From Flavobacterium sp. LHD-80 (lineage in GTDB: Bacteria > Bacteroidota > Bacteroidia > Flavobacteriales > Flavobacteriaceae): DNA of 64,000 nt. This document shows positions 48,241-55,761 of this stretch, one piece after another. Made by a program: the position numbers and the translations under genes. The notes under the pieces are model-generated. The model was given only the letters and a program-made list of their open reading frames with translations, was not told the DNA's origin and did not search any database. The stretch covers positions 372,001 through 436,000 of the forward strand of contig NZ_JAVFVS010000011.1 in the NCBI RefSeq assembly GCF_030929605.1, given 5' to 3'. The stretch's first letter is position 1; every line of letters starts with the position of its first letter.

Positions 48241-48289
48241 CCTGAAACCTGAAACCTGAAACCTGAAACCTGAAACCTGAAACCTGAAA
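48241..48289. repeat. CCTGAAA heptamer array (7 units)
   Basis: There are seven uninterrupted copies of CCTGAAA between the palindromic element and the photolyase stop codon. The unit length of seven leaves all frames open, so apparent reading frames here are spurious. Confidence 0.96.
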
Positions 48290-48299
48290 CAAAACAAAA

Positions 48300-49595
48300 C
48301 TATTTCAAAATCCCTGCCTTATAAGTCGCAATCGCGCGATCTCTCGCAAAGGCATGATCAACCATAGGTTCACTATATCCAAAATCAAATTCAGGAATCC
48401 ATTTGCGGATGTATTCTCCTTTTTCGTCAAATTTCTTTTGTTGGATTTCCGGATTAAAAACTCTGAAATAAGGTGCGGCGTCGCAACCAGTTCCTGCTGC
48501 CCATTGCCAGTTTCCTACGTTTGAAGCCAATTCAAAATCCAATAGTTTTTCGGCGAAATACGCTTCGCCCCATTGCCAGTTGATTAGCAAATGTTTGCAT
48601 AAAAAGCTTGCCACAACCATACGAACACGATTGTGCATATAACCTGTTTCGTTGAGCTGACGCATTCCGGCATCGACCATAGGATATCCAGTTGTTCCAG
48701 AACACCAGCGTTTGAAATCTTCTTCGTTATTTCGCCATTGAATTCCGTCGTAAGCCGATTTGAAATTGTGATTGACGCAATTTGGAAAACTGAACAAAAT
48801 TTGAATAAAGAATTCTCTCCAAATCAATTCGCTTAAAAAAGTCTGATTTTTTCTGTTTGCCCAGTTTACTAATTTCCGAATACTTACAGTTCCGAATCGT
48901 AAATGAGGTGAAAGATAAGATGTACTGTCTAAAGCCGGAAAATCTCGTGTTTCTTTATAATTTGAAATTTGAGATAAATCGTGTGGTTGCACTTTTATGG
49001 CGCTTCTTTCAAAACCAATTTCTGATAATTCAGGAAATGGAAATTGATTTTTCGCAAAATTAGATTGAAATGGAGCCGAATCAAATTCCGGTGCAGATCC
49101 TGAAAAATGATATTTCTCGAGCCATTTGTTTTTATATGGCGTGTAAACGGTGTAGGGAAGTCCGTCGGCTTTTGTGATTTCTTTTTCTTCTAAAATGACG
49201 TGATCTTTAAAAGAAAAGCTTTCAATTTTGTTTTCTTTTAAAAGAGAAGAAATTGTTGTATCGCGTTTGATTGCAAATGGTTCGTAATCTTTATTGAAGA
49301 AAACGTTTTGTATGTCAAATTCTGAAATAAGTGATTTCCAAACTTCTGTAGTTTTTCCTTTTTTGATTAAAATGGAAGAGCCGAATTTGCTTAACTGTGA
49401 ATTTATTTTTTGAAGTGAATCATATATAAAAGTTACTCTGGCGTCATTTTTTGGAAGATTATCCAAAATATCTTCATCAAAAATAAATAACGGAATTACA
49501 GGAAAATCCGATTGCAAAGCGTGAAATAATCCGGTATTGTCTTCTAAACGCAAATCGCGTCTGAACCAGAAGAAGGAGACTTTTTGTTTTGTCAT
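48300..49595 (-). CDS. phrB: Deoxyribodipyrimidine photolyase (class I)
   Basis: The 431-residue cryptochrome/photolyase repairs UV-induced cyclobutane pyrimidine dimers with blue light. The N-terminal antenna domain begins VSFFWFRRDLRLEDN. The C-terminal FAD domain has HLRFGTVSIRKL, LIWREFF, WCSGTTGYPMVDAGMRQLNETGYMHNRVRM and the typical WQWAAGTGCDAAPYFRVFNP. It lies in the same direction as the SRPBCC gene and the crt genes below a B12-type MerR regulator. This is the usual setting for light-induced photorepair. Confidence 0.95.
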   Translation of the reverse strand: MTKQKVSFFWFRRDLRLEDNTGLFHALQSDFPVIPLFIFDEDILDNLPKNDARVTFIYDSLQKINSQLSKFGSSILIKKGKTTEVWKSLISEFDIQNVFFNKDYEPFAIKRDTTISSLLKENKIESFSFKDHVILEEKEITKADGLPYTVYTPYKNKWLEKYHFSGSAPEFDSAPFQSNFAKNQFPFPELSEIGFERSAIKVQPHDLSQISNYKETRDFPALDSTSYLSPHLRFGTVSIRKLVNWANRKNQTFLSELIWREFFIQILFSFPNCVNHNFKSAYDGIQWRNNEEDFKRWCSGTTGYPMVDAGMRQLNETGYMHNRVRMVVASFLCKHLLINWQWGEAYFAEKLLDFELASNVGNWQWAAGTGCDAAPYFRVFNPEIQQKKFDEKGEYIRKWIPEFDFGYSEPMVDHAFARDRAIATYKAGILK

Positions 49596-49653
49596 TGTTG
49601 TTATTTTTGCTAATCGAATTTTTAAGTTCTTTTTCTTCTAATGCCGAAAATTG

Positions 49654-49730
49654 CTCGCAAAGACGCAAAGGCGCAAAGTTTTATTGAAAAGCTTTACAGA
49701 AAATGCTTTGCGACTTAGCGTCTTTGCGAG
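49654..49730. repeat. CGCAAAGACGCAAAGGCGCAAAG inverted element (77 bp)
   Basis: An arm starting CTCGCAAAGACGCAAAGGCG (49654-49678) faces its imperfect reverse complement (49706-49730), about 22 of 25 bases matching. It lies between phrB and the SRPBCC gene and is much more GC-rich than its surroundings. Confidence 0.78.
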
Positions 49731-49771
49731 ATTAAAAAATTAAGCAAGTAAAAGAAATGAGACTTTATAAT

Positions 49772-50281
49772 TTAAAAGCTTTTTTGTTTACCATTAAGTT
49801 GCACAATCTGTGGCTGTGGTTTTGAATTAAATAATTCTTCAATTTTATTATGGCGGAAATCAAAAATCGTTTTGAGTTTGTTTTTTACAATTATCGTGTT
49901 CATGAATCGGCCTAGGATTCCGAGTGGGAGAGCGTAATGGACAATGTCTGTCATTTTTGTTCGGCCGTCTTTTGCGTGTTCGAAGAAATGTTTGTGATGC
50001 CATAATTTGTAGGGACCAAAACGCTGAATGTCGATGAAATATTCATTTTCCTTACAAGCCGTAATTTCGGTTACCCATGAAATTTTGATTCCGAAAAGCG
50101 GTTTTAAAGTGTAAGTGATGAGTTGTCCGTGATACATTCGTTTTTCATCGAAATCCTGAATTTCAAAACTCATATTATCAAGTGTTATGGTTTTAAGATT
50201 CTTTGGACTTGAGAAAAAATCCCAGCATTCTTCAACACTTGAATTTACATATTGTACGGTTTCTATTTTGTATAATTTCAT
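49772..50281 (-). CDS. SRPBCC-fold protein
   Basis: The 169-residue protein has the START/Bet v1-like fold, with strand 1 KIETVQYVNSSVEECWDFFSSPKNL and the barrel end KMTDIVHYALPLGILGRFMNTIIVKNKLKTIFDFRHNKIEELF. Such proteins bind hydrophobic ligands, and members beside photolyase genes are sometimes called cell-division-inhibitor-like. No enzyme motif is seen. It lies between crtZ and phrB and probably belongs to the same light-controlled unit. Confidence 0.87.
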   Translation of the reverse strand: MKLYKIETVQYVNSSVEECWDFFSSPKNLKTITLDNMSFEIQDFDEKRMYHGQLITYTLKPLFGIKISWVTEITACKENEYFIDIQRFGPYKLWHHKHFFEHAKDGRTKMTDIVHYALPLGILGRFMNTIIVKNKLKTIFDFRHNKIEELFNSKPQPQIVQLNGKQKSF

Positions 50282-50418
50282 TTTCTAGCTGAATCAATTG
50301 TTCTTGAAATACGTGAGCGTTAGGGGTTGAAGTGGAGCTCTTTTTGTGGCTGGCTTCTTTAGCCAGACATAAAAAAGCGGGAACGGAAAACCCGCCCGGA
50401 GGGAACGCCCAAAATATT

Positions 50419-50859
50419 TTACATTTTATAATATTTAAATGGTACAAACAACATTCCGAAACATTCTCCTTTTTCTTTGTTGAGGTGTTTATGGTGTATT
50501 TTATGTGCTTTTCTAAGTCCGATGAGGTATTTGTTTTTAGTGTTTTTGAACCATTTAAAGCGCTGATGAATCAAAACATCGTGAATCAAAAAATAGCAAA
50601 CGCCGTAAAGCGTTATTCCGCAAGCAATAAAAAACAAATAATTGAAACCGGCTTGAGCACCAAAATAAAATAAGAGAATACTGGGAGTAGCAAAAATGAC
50701 AAAGAAAATGTCGTTGCGCTCAAAAGTATGCTCGTATTTTGGTTGATGATGATCCTCGTGAAAATACCACATAAAACCGTGCATTACGTACTTGTGTGTA
50801 AGCCAGGTAATACATTCCATGAACAGAAAAACGCCTATAAAGATTAAGAAAGAAATCAT
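50419..50859 (-). CDS. crtZ: Beta-carotene hydroxylase
   Basis: The 146-residue membrane di-iron enzyme hydroxylates the rings of beta-carotene to give zeaxanthin. It has the histidine motifs HKYVMHG, HEDHHQP, HDVLIHQRF and HKIHHKH, and four hydrophobic segments. The gene follows crtB after about 220 bases that contain palindromic repeat copy 3, so it may have its own promoter. A lycopene cyclase gene is not seen in the window. Confidence 0.94.
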   Translation of the reverse strand: MISFLIFIGVFLFMECITWLTHKYVMHGFMWYFHEDHHQPKYEHTFERNDIFFVIFATPSILLFYFGAQAGFNYLFFIACGITLYGVCYFLIHDVLIHQRFKWFKNTKNKYLIGLRKAHKIHHKHLNKEKGECFGMLFVPFKYYKM

Positions 50860-50962
50860 TTTATAAATGTTGTTATTAAAATTATGACTTTATTTTGTTT
50901 GAGTTTAGCTTTAAGTTATAAAAGATTAACTCTAATGATTATTTTGTTGCCTTTTCTCTCAT

Positions 50963-51070
50963 TTTTGTCATTCCGAGGAACGAGGAATCTCCGCAAGTAA
51001 CTCCGCAATCTAAAGTGACAATCTTTGTCGAGTTTCTCGTGGAGATTCCTCGTTCCTCGGAATGACAAAA
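50963..51070. repeat. Palindromic repeat element, copy 3 (108 bp)
   Basis: A perfect 30-base inverted repeat (50963-50992 and 51041-51070) starts TTTTGTCATTCCGAGGAACG. The spacer carries GACAATCTTTGTCGAGTTT, matching copy 1. It sits between crtB and crtZ, inside the carotenoid unit. Confidence 0.92.
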
Positions 51071-51082
51071 TGGACGTATAAT

Positions 51083-51922
51083 TTATACTAATTTAAGCTT
51101 ATACGTCACAAAAGACTGTGCCAAAAGCCCCGCTTTTGTATAATTAGAAACCCGTATTCTCGAATTCCCTATTTCTTGATATGGCGTGTTTTTTAGTTTT
51201 TTAAGCAGTTTTTTATAATAAACATAAGCCGTGTAAACACCAAATTTAGCTTCAATTGGGAGTTTTACAATTCCGTGATACGCAATTCTGAAATCCTCTT
51301 CGATTTCTTTGATGATTTGCGCTTTTGCATCTTCATTGAAATTGTTGAGGTTGATTCCCGGAAAATAAGTTCGGTTTAAAATAAGATTATCATCTCTTAA
51401 ATCTCTCAGGAAATTTACCTTTTGAAAAGCCGATCCTAAACGCATTGCTTCGTGTTTTAGCTGTTCGTATTTGTGCTCTTTTCCAGCAACAAAAACTTTC
51501 AAGCACATTAAACCAACAACATCGGCAGAGCCGTAAATATAATCTGCGTATTCGGTTTGAGTATTATAAGTTGATTTTATAAGATCGAGTTTCATGCTTT
51601 TTAAAAACGCCTGAACTAAATCATCGGTAATATTGTATTCTTTGACCGTATGCTGAAAAGAATTCAAAATAGGATTTAGGCTTATGCCTAATTGCATTGC
51701 TTTGTAATATTCTTTTTCGAAATCCTCTATCAGATATTCTTTTTCATAATCGTGAAATGAATCTACGATTTCGTCAGCAAAGCGCACGAATCCGTAAATG
51801 CTGTAAATCGCATCACGAATACTTGGCGAAAGCATTTTTACTGCCAATGAAAATGAGGAACTGTAATTTTGCGTAATCAGTTTACTGCATTTGAAAGAAA
51901 CGGCGTCGAATAGTGATTTCAT
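51083..51922 (-). CDS. crtB: Phytoene synthase
   Basis: The 279-residue prenyltransferase condenses two geranylgeranyl diphosphates to phytoene. Both aspartate-rich motifs are present: DEIVD in VRFADEIVDSFHDY near residue 51, and DLRDD in FLRDLRDDNLIL near 168. The RPGVxxxxY-like area is not relevant here. It starts three bases below the crtI stop, so the two are translated together. It is cytoplasmic and membrane-associated. Confidence 0.96.
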   Translation of the reverse strand: MKSLFDAVSFKCSKLITQNYSSSFSLAVKMLSPSIRDAIYSIYGFVRFADEIVDSFHDYEKEYLIEDFEKEYYKAMQLGISLNPILNSFQHTVKEYNITDDLVQAFLKSMKLDLIKSTYNTQTEYADYIYGSADVVGLMCLKVFVAGKEHKYEQLKHEAMRLGSAFQKVNFLRDLRDDNLILNRTYFPGINLNNFNEDAKAQIIKEIEEDFRIAYHGIVKLPIEAKFGVYTAYVYYKKLLKKLKNTPYQEIGNSRIRVSNYTKAGLLAQSFVTYKLKLV

Positions 51923-51925
51923 TTT

Positions 51926-53392
51926 TTAAGATCTAAAAGATTTTTGAATTAACTCAGCAACCAATTTTCCCGAAATTAAAGCAGGCGGAACCCCTGGGCC
52001 AGGAACGGTTAATTGTCCTGTGAAATATAAATTACGTACTTTTTTACTTTTTAGTTTTGGCCTTAAAAAAGCAGTTTGTAATAGCGTATTCGCCATTCCG
52101 TAGGCGTTGCCTTTGTACGCGTTGTAATCTGTTACAAAATCATTTTTGCAGAATGACTTCTTAAATATAATGTTATTTTTAATTTTCTGTTGTGTAAGTT
52201 CTTCAAAACGAGTGATGATCTTTTCGAAATATTCCTCTCGAAGTTCTTCATTATCTTCAATTCCGGGCGCAAGCGGAATTAAGAAAAAACCTGATTCCAT
52301 TCCGTCTGGGGCACAAGTTAAATCTGTTTTGGATGGGAAATTGGCATAAAACAAAGGCGACTCTGGCCATTCTGGATTGTCGTAAATTGCTTTTGCATGT
52401 TGATCAAAATCAACATCAAAAAACAAAGCGTGATGCGAAATGTTTTCTATTTTTTTATTGAAGCCAATGAAAAATAGGAGCGAAGAAGGAGCGAAAATTC
52501 GGTTTTCCCAATATTCATCAGAATATGCGCGATGTTCTTTTTCAAGTAAAGATTCTGTATGCTGATAATCGGCACCGCTTAAAATTAGGTTTGCTTTTAT
52601 AATTTTTCCGTTGATTTTAACTCCGGTTGCAGTTTTGTTTTCAACGACTATTTTTTCAATTGGTGAATTGGTTTTAATCGTGACGCCAAGTTCCAAAGCT
52701 AATTTTTCTATTCCACGAATAACATCAAACATTCCTGTTTTTGGATGCCAGGTTCCAAGACCGAAATCGGCATAATTCATGAAATTGTAAAAAGAAGGCG
52801 TTTTGCTTGGTTTTGCTCCAAGAAATAAAACCGGAAATTCTAAGATTTGAATTAATCTTTCATTTTTGAATTTCTTTCGAATATCCTGACTCACGTTGCT
52901 CAAAAACTGATTCAGTTTTAAAGCTGTTTTTGGTGTAATTAATTCTAAAGGAGAAACACCGGGACGATAAACCAAATCTTTAATCGCAATATCATAATTG
53001 CTTTTTGCCTGATCGATGAAGTCTTGAAGTTTATTGGCGCTTCCTTTTTCGATTTCTTCAAAAGCCGATTTAATTTCTTCTAAATTATCGCAAATGCTTA
53101 TAAAATCATTTGTTCCAAAATAAACCCGATAAGCAGGATTGAGTTTTATAAGCTCGTAATAATCTGAAGTTTGTTTATCAAAATCTTGAAAAAAGCGATC
53201 AAAAACATCTGGCATCCAGTACCAGCTTGGTCCCATATCAAAGGTGAAACCCTCTTTTTTGAATTGTCTGGCTCGGCCACCAATCGTTGGATTTTTTTCA
53301 TAAATAGTGACCTCGTGTCCTTGTTTTGCTAAGTAACACGATGCGGCTAAAGAGGAGAAGCCAGATCCTAATATGATAATTGTTTTTGTCAT
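51926..53392 (-). CDS. crtI: Phytoene desaturase
   Basis: The 488-residue flavoprotein converts phytoene to lycopene. It has the FAD-binding start IILGSGFSSLAASCYLAKQGHEVTIYEKN, GGRARQF, and the C-terminal LYFTGQLTVPGPGVPPALISG, the CrtI signature. It is the first crt gene below the MerR regulator. Its ATG directly abuts one half of the operator-like dyad. A TATATTTG lies only 8 bases from the start codon, so the transcript may be nearly leaderless. Confidence 0.96.
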   Translation of the reverse strand: MTKTIIILGSGFSSLAASCYLAKQGHEVTIYEKNPTIGGRARQFKKEGFTFDMGPSWYWMPDVFDRFFQDFDKQTSDYYELIKLNPAYRVYFGTNDFISICDNLEEIKSAFEEIEKGSANKLQDFIDQAKSNYDIAIKDLVYRPGVSPLELITPKTALKLNQFLSNVSQDIRKKFKNERLIQILEFPVLFLGAKPSKTPSFYNFMNYADFGLGTWHPKTGMFDVIRGIEKLALELGVTIKTNSPIEKIVVENKTATGVKINGKIIKANLILSGADYQHTESLLEKEHRAYSDEYWENRIFAPSSLLFFIGFNKKIENISHHALFFDVDFDQHAKAIYDNPEWPESPLFYANFPSKTDLTCAPDGMESGFFLIPLAPGIEDNEELREEYFEKIITRFEELTQQKIKNNIIFKKSFCKNDFVTDYNAYKGNAYGMANTLLQTAFLRPKLKSKKVRNLYFTGQLTVPGPGVPPALISGKLVAELIQKSFRS

Positions 53393-53424
53393 TTGTTTAA
53401 CAAATATACAAAAACTTTAAACAA
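53393..53424. promoter_or_regulatory. Operator-like dyad 2 (TTGTTTAA-N16-TTAAACAA) with crtI promoter
   Basis: TTGTTTAA at 53393-53400 and TTAAACAA at 53417-53424 are perfect inverted copies with a 16-base gap. The reverse-strand -7 element TATATTTG (53408-53401) lies between the halves, next to the half-site that touches the crtI ATG. A protein bound here would cover the promoter. Confidence 0.85.
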
Positions 53425-53429
53425 AATAA

Positions 53430-54329
53430 TTAGATTTCTTCTACAGTTTCTTCCATTGAGTCAAAAATACGAATACGCTCATGTAAATTTGATTGTTCAA
53501 TATGTTCAACCATATTACCCATAAGCCAGATTTCATTATTTTTCAGCAACAGTTTTTGTCCCATCGATTTTACGTATTGATTAATAACGGTTCTGTCTGG
53601 TTGAACGGTCATGAACGAAACAAATGTTATGTTTTCAAAATGTCTGGTTAAATCTTGAAGGTTTTCAATAGGCATACTTTCACCTAAATAAATGGTTTTG
53701 TATCCTTTTGATAAAATTTCGTATTGCAGATATAAAAGACCAATTTGATGCACTTCATTCAAAGGCAATGAAAGAACAAAGATTCGGTCTGTTTTAGTTG
53801 GTTTTAATATTTGAAGACTTTCGGTATAAATTAAAATCTTCTGTTTGATCAAATGACTCATAAAATGTTCATTTGCTGGTGTTATGGTTTCTGATTGCCA
53901 TAACAAGCCCAATTCTTTCAACAACGGAAGAAAATGTTCTTTAAAAACTTCTTTAAAGCTTTTTTCTGAAATAAGCCAGTCAAAAGTATTGAAGAATAAT
54001 TCCTGATCAAAATTCATCATCGCCATTTTGAATGACGTGATCGCATAGTTTTGTGAATTTTTCTTCGAAATGATTTCACGAACTAACAACGGGATTTTCT
54101 CCTCAGGATAAGTAGCAATTTTAGAGATTTTATAACCGTACTGGTGCAGTAAAGTTATATTCAAAAGTTTCTGTAAATTTTGTAAATTATATAGTCTGAT
54201 ATTGGTATCAGTTCGCATTGGTTCAAGAATGTTATATCTTTTTTCCCAAATCCGAATTGTATGCGCTTTTATACCAGATAAGTTTTCAAGGTCTTTTATG
54301 CTGAAAACTGTTTTTATATTGTTTACCAT
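53430..54329 (-). CDS. MerR-family, B12-binding light-sensor-type regulator (CarH/LitR-like)
   Basis: The 299-residue protein has a MerR winged-helix domain (about 8-75; FSIKDLENLSGIKAHTIRIWEKRYNIL) and a helical cobalamin-cap domain with Trp144 and E154-H155 (W-x9-EH). Its Rossmann B12-binding domain has E192-x-H194-x-x-G197 (NEVHQIG) and YLGESMP. In Thermus CarH these positions bind adenosylcobalamin: the dark tetramer represses and light breaks it. The residue after the Trp, a His that ligates cobalt after light exposure in CarH, is Gln145 here. It heads the crtI-crtB unit and carries the dyad at its own start. The B12-sensor call is strong; light sensing is inferred. Confidence 0.92.
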   Translation of the reverse strand: MVNNIKTVFSIKDLENLSGIKAHTIRIWEKRYNILEPMRTDTNIRLYNLQNLQKLLNITLLHQYGYKISKIATYPEEKIPLLVREIISKKNSQNYAITSFKMAMMNFDQELFFNTFDWLISEKSFKEVFKEHFLPLLKELGLLWQSETITPANEHFMSHLIKQKILIYTESLQILKPTKTDRIFVLSLPLNEVHQIGLLYLQYEILSKGYKTIYLGESMPIENLQDLTRHFENITFVSFMTVQPDRTVINQYVKSMGQKLLLKNNEIWLMGNMVEHIEQSNLHERIRIFDSMEETVEEI

Positions 54330-54350
54330 TTCCTATTGTTGAGTAAACAA
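54319..54350. promoter_or_regulatory. Operator-like dyad 3 (TTGTTTAC-N16-GTAAACAA) at the MerR gene
   Basis: TTGTTTAC at 54319-54326 overlaps the second to fourth codons of the MerR gene, and GTAAACAA lies at 54343-54350, again 16 bases apart and perfectly complementary. The -7 candidate TATTTTTG (reverse strand 54355-54348) overlaps the outer half-site, implying negative autoregulation. Confidence 0.82.
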
Positions 54351-54588
54351 AAATAAAATAAAATCTGAAAAAACCTTTAAAACTTTATCAAAATGATCGA
54401 TTATTGAAAGTTTGTAGTAACATACTGATTTAATTGGCTTAAAAGAATCTATATTTTTGTATTATTTGAATTTTTGGATGCAAAAACGCGAATTATTTAG
54501 AGTTGTTCTAATGTGAAATTTAGTTCCTTTTTAAAAAAATAAGCAACCTGTAGAACTATTTCTACGGGCTGCTTATTTCAATTTGCAT

Positions 54589-55089
54589 TTATTTACAAAA
54601 GGTGTTTTTGTTTTTGATTGCACTTTGACTGCCAAGTTCTACGGCTTTTGAGAAATCTTTACAGGAATTTTTCTTATCGCCAATTTTATTATAAGCCAAG
54701 CCTCTCAAATTATATGCGATATAATCTTTTGGATTCAAGCCAAGTGACGAAGTGCAGTCGTCAATAGCTTCTTTGTAGTTCATTAATTTGTAATTTACAT
54801 TTGCTCTTCCAGTAAAAGCATCAGCATTCATGCTGTCCAATTCGATTGTTTTGCTAAAGTCTGCTAGAGCGCCTTTTAAGTCATTAAGCTTAAGTTTAGC
54901 TACGCCACGATTTTGGTAGGCCTCAACAAATTTAGAATTCATGCTGATGGCTTTGGTGTAATCGGCGATGGCGCCTTTTGTGTTTCCTGCTTCAGCTTTT
55001 TTCATGGCTTTGTCAAAATAAGCAGTTGCAGATTGCGCCCAGGAAGAGCAAGTAATCATAATAAATGATACTAGTAGTAGGTTTTTCAT
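54589..55089 (-). CDS. Secreted TPR protein
   Basis: The 166-residue protein has a signal peptide (MKNLLLVSFIMITCSSWA, cleavage near AQS) and four tetratricopeptide repeats. The repeats are ATAYFDKAMKKAEAGNTKGAIADYTKAI, VEAYQNRGVAKLKLNDLKGALADFSKTI, ADAFTGRANVNYKLMNYKEAIDDCTSSL and YIAYNLRGLAYNKIGDKKNSCKDFSKAV. It is periplasmic or surface-located and likely binds other proteins. It lies between the MerR gene and the DUF4256 operon and appears to be a single unit. Confidence 0.88.
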   Translation of the reverse strand: MKNLLLVSFIMITCSSWAQSATAYFDKAMKKAEAGNTKGAIADYTKAISMNSKFVEAYQNRGVAKLKLNDLKGALADFSKTIELDSMNADAFTGRANVNYKLMNYKEAIDDCTSSLGLNPKDYIAYNLRGLAYNKIGDKKNSCKDFSKAVELGSQSAIKNKNTFCK

Positions 55090-55185
55090 AAACTAATTTG
55101 GGATTAGTGATTAATTATTTCCAAACGAATTTATGAAAGATTTATTTTGTAAGAGAACTTCGGGTGTAAAATAATTGTGATATAA

Positions 55186-55743
55186 TTAAACTTTCAAAAA
55201 ACCACGAAATCCTCTTGCAGCATAATAGGATTCGGCGCCATTATGATAAAGAAAAACCCTGCCGTAGCGGAAATCACAAAATACTGCACCGCCAAGTTTT
55301 CGAACATCATCGGGCGTTGCTATCCAACTGGAAGTTTTGGTGTCGAAATTTCCAAATTCTTGTAGTTGTCGATATTGTTCTTCGGTTAAAAGCTCAATTC
55401 CCATTTCGTCTGCCATATCAACAGCGCTGTTTTTAGGTTTGTGTTCTTTTCTCGAATCTAATGCTTTTCTATCATAACAAAGACTTCTGCGGGCTTTTGG
55501 GCTTTCGGCTACGCAATCAAAAAATACATATTCGTCGGTGTTTTTGTCATAACCTACAACATCTGGTTCGCCATCGGTTTTTTCCATTTGAAGCAATGAC
55601 CAAATTTTCTCTGGATTAGCATTCAGTTTAGTTTCGACATTTGACCATTCAATATTTTGATGACGTTTTGTGTTTTTCTCAAAACGAATTTTCAAAATGC
55701 CGATAAGCTGTTCTTGTTCTTCTTGCGAAATTTTACTTTTCAT
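55186..55743 (-). CDS. DUF4256 protein
   Basis: The 185-residue cytoplasmic protein belongs to DUF4256. Conserved parts are LIGILKIRFEKNTKRHQNIEW, TDGEPDVVGYDKNTDEYVFFDCVAESPKARRSLCYDR and GGAVFCDFRYGRVFLYHNGAESYY. The function is unknown. It is the last gene of an ArsR-headed unit that holds other small stress-type proteins. Confidence 0.87.
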   Translation of the reverse strand: MKSKISQEEQEQLIGILKIRFEKNTKRHQNIEWSNVETKLNANPEKIWSLLQMEKTDGEPDVVGYDKNTDEYVFFDCVAESPKARRSLCYDRKALDSRKEHKPKNSAVDMADEMGIELLTEEQYRQLQEFGNFDTKTSSWIATPDDVRKLGGAVFCDFRYGRVFLYHNGAESYYAARGFRGFLKV

Positions 55744-55761
55744 TTTGTTGTTTTTTGATCA

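Noticed and set aside
48241..48289. CRISPR array
   Set aside because: The heptamer repeats have no spacers, and no cas genes are present. No other regularly spaced repeat was found in the window.
48104..48297. Two overlapping reverse-strand reading frames with repeated FRFQVSG residues
   Set aside because: They arise from the CCTGAAA heptamer array and the palindromic element. Frames stay open because seven-base units contain no stop, and the translation is low-complexity.
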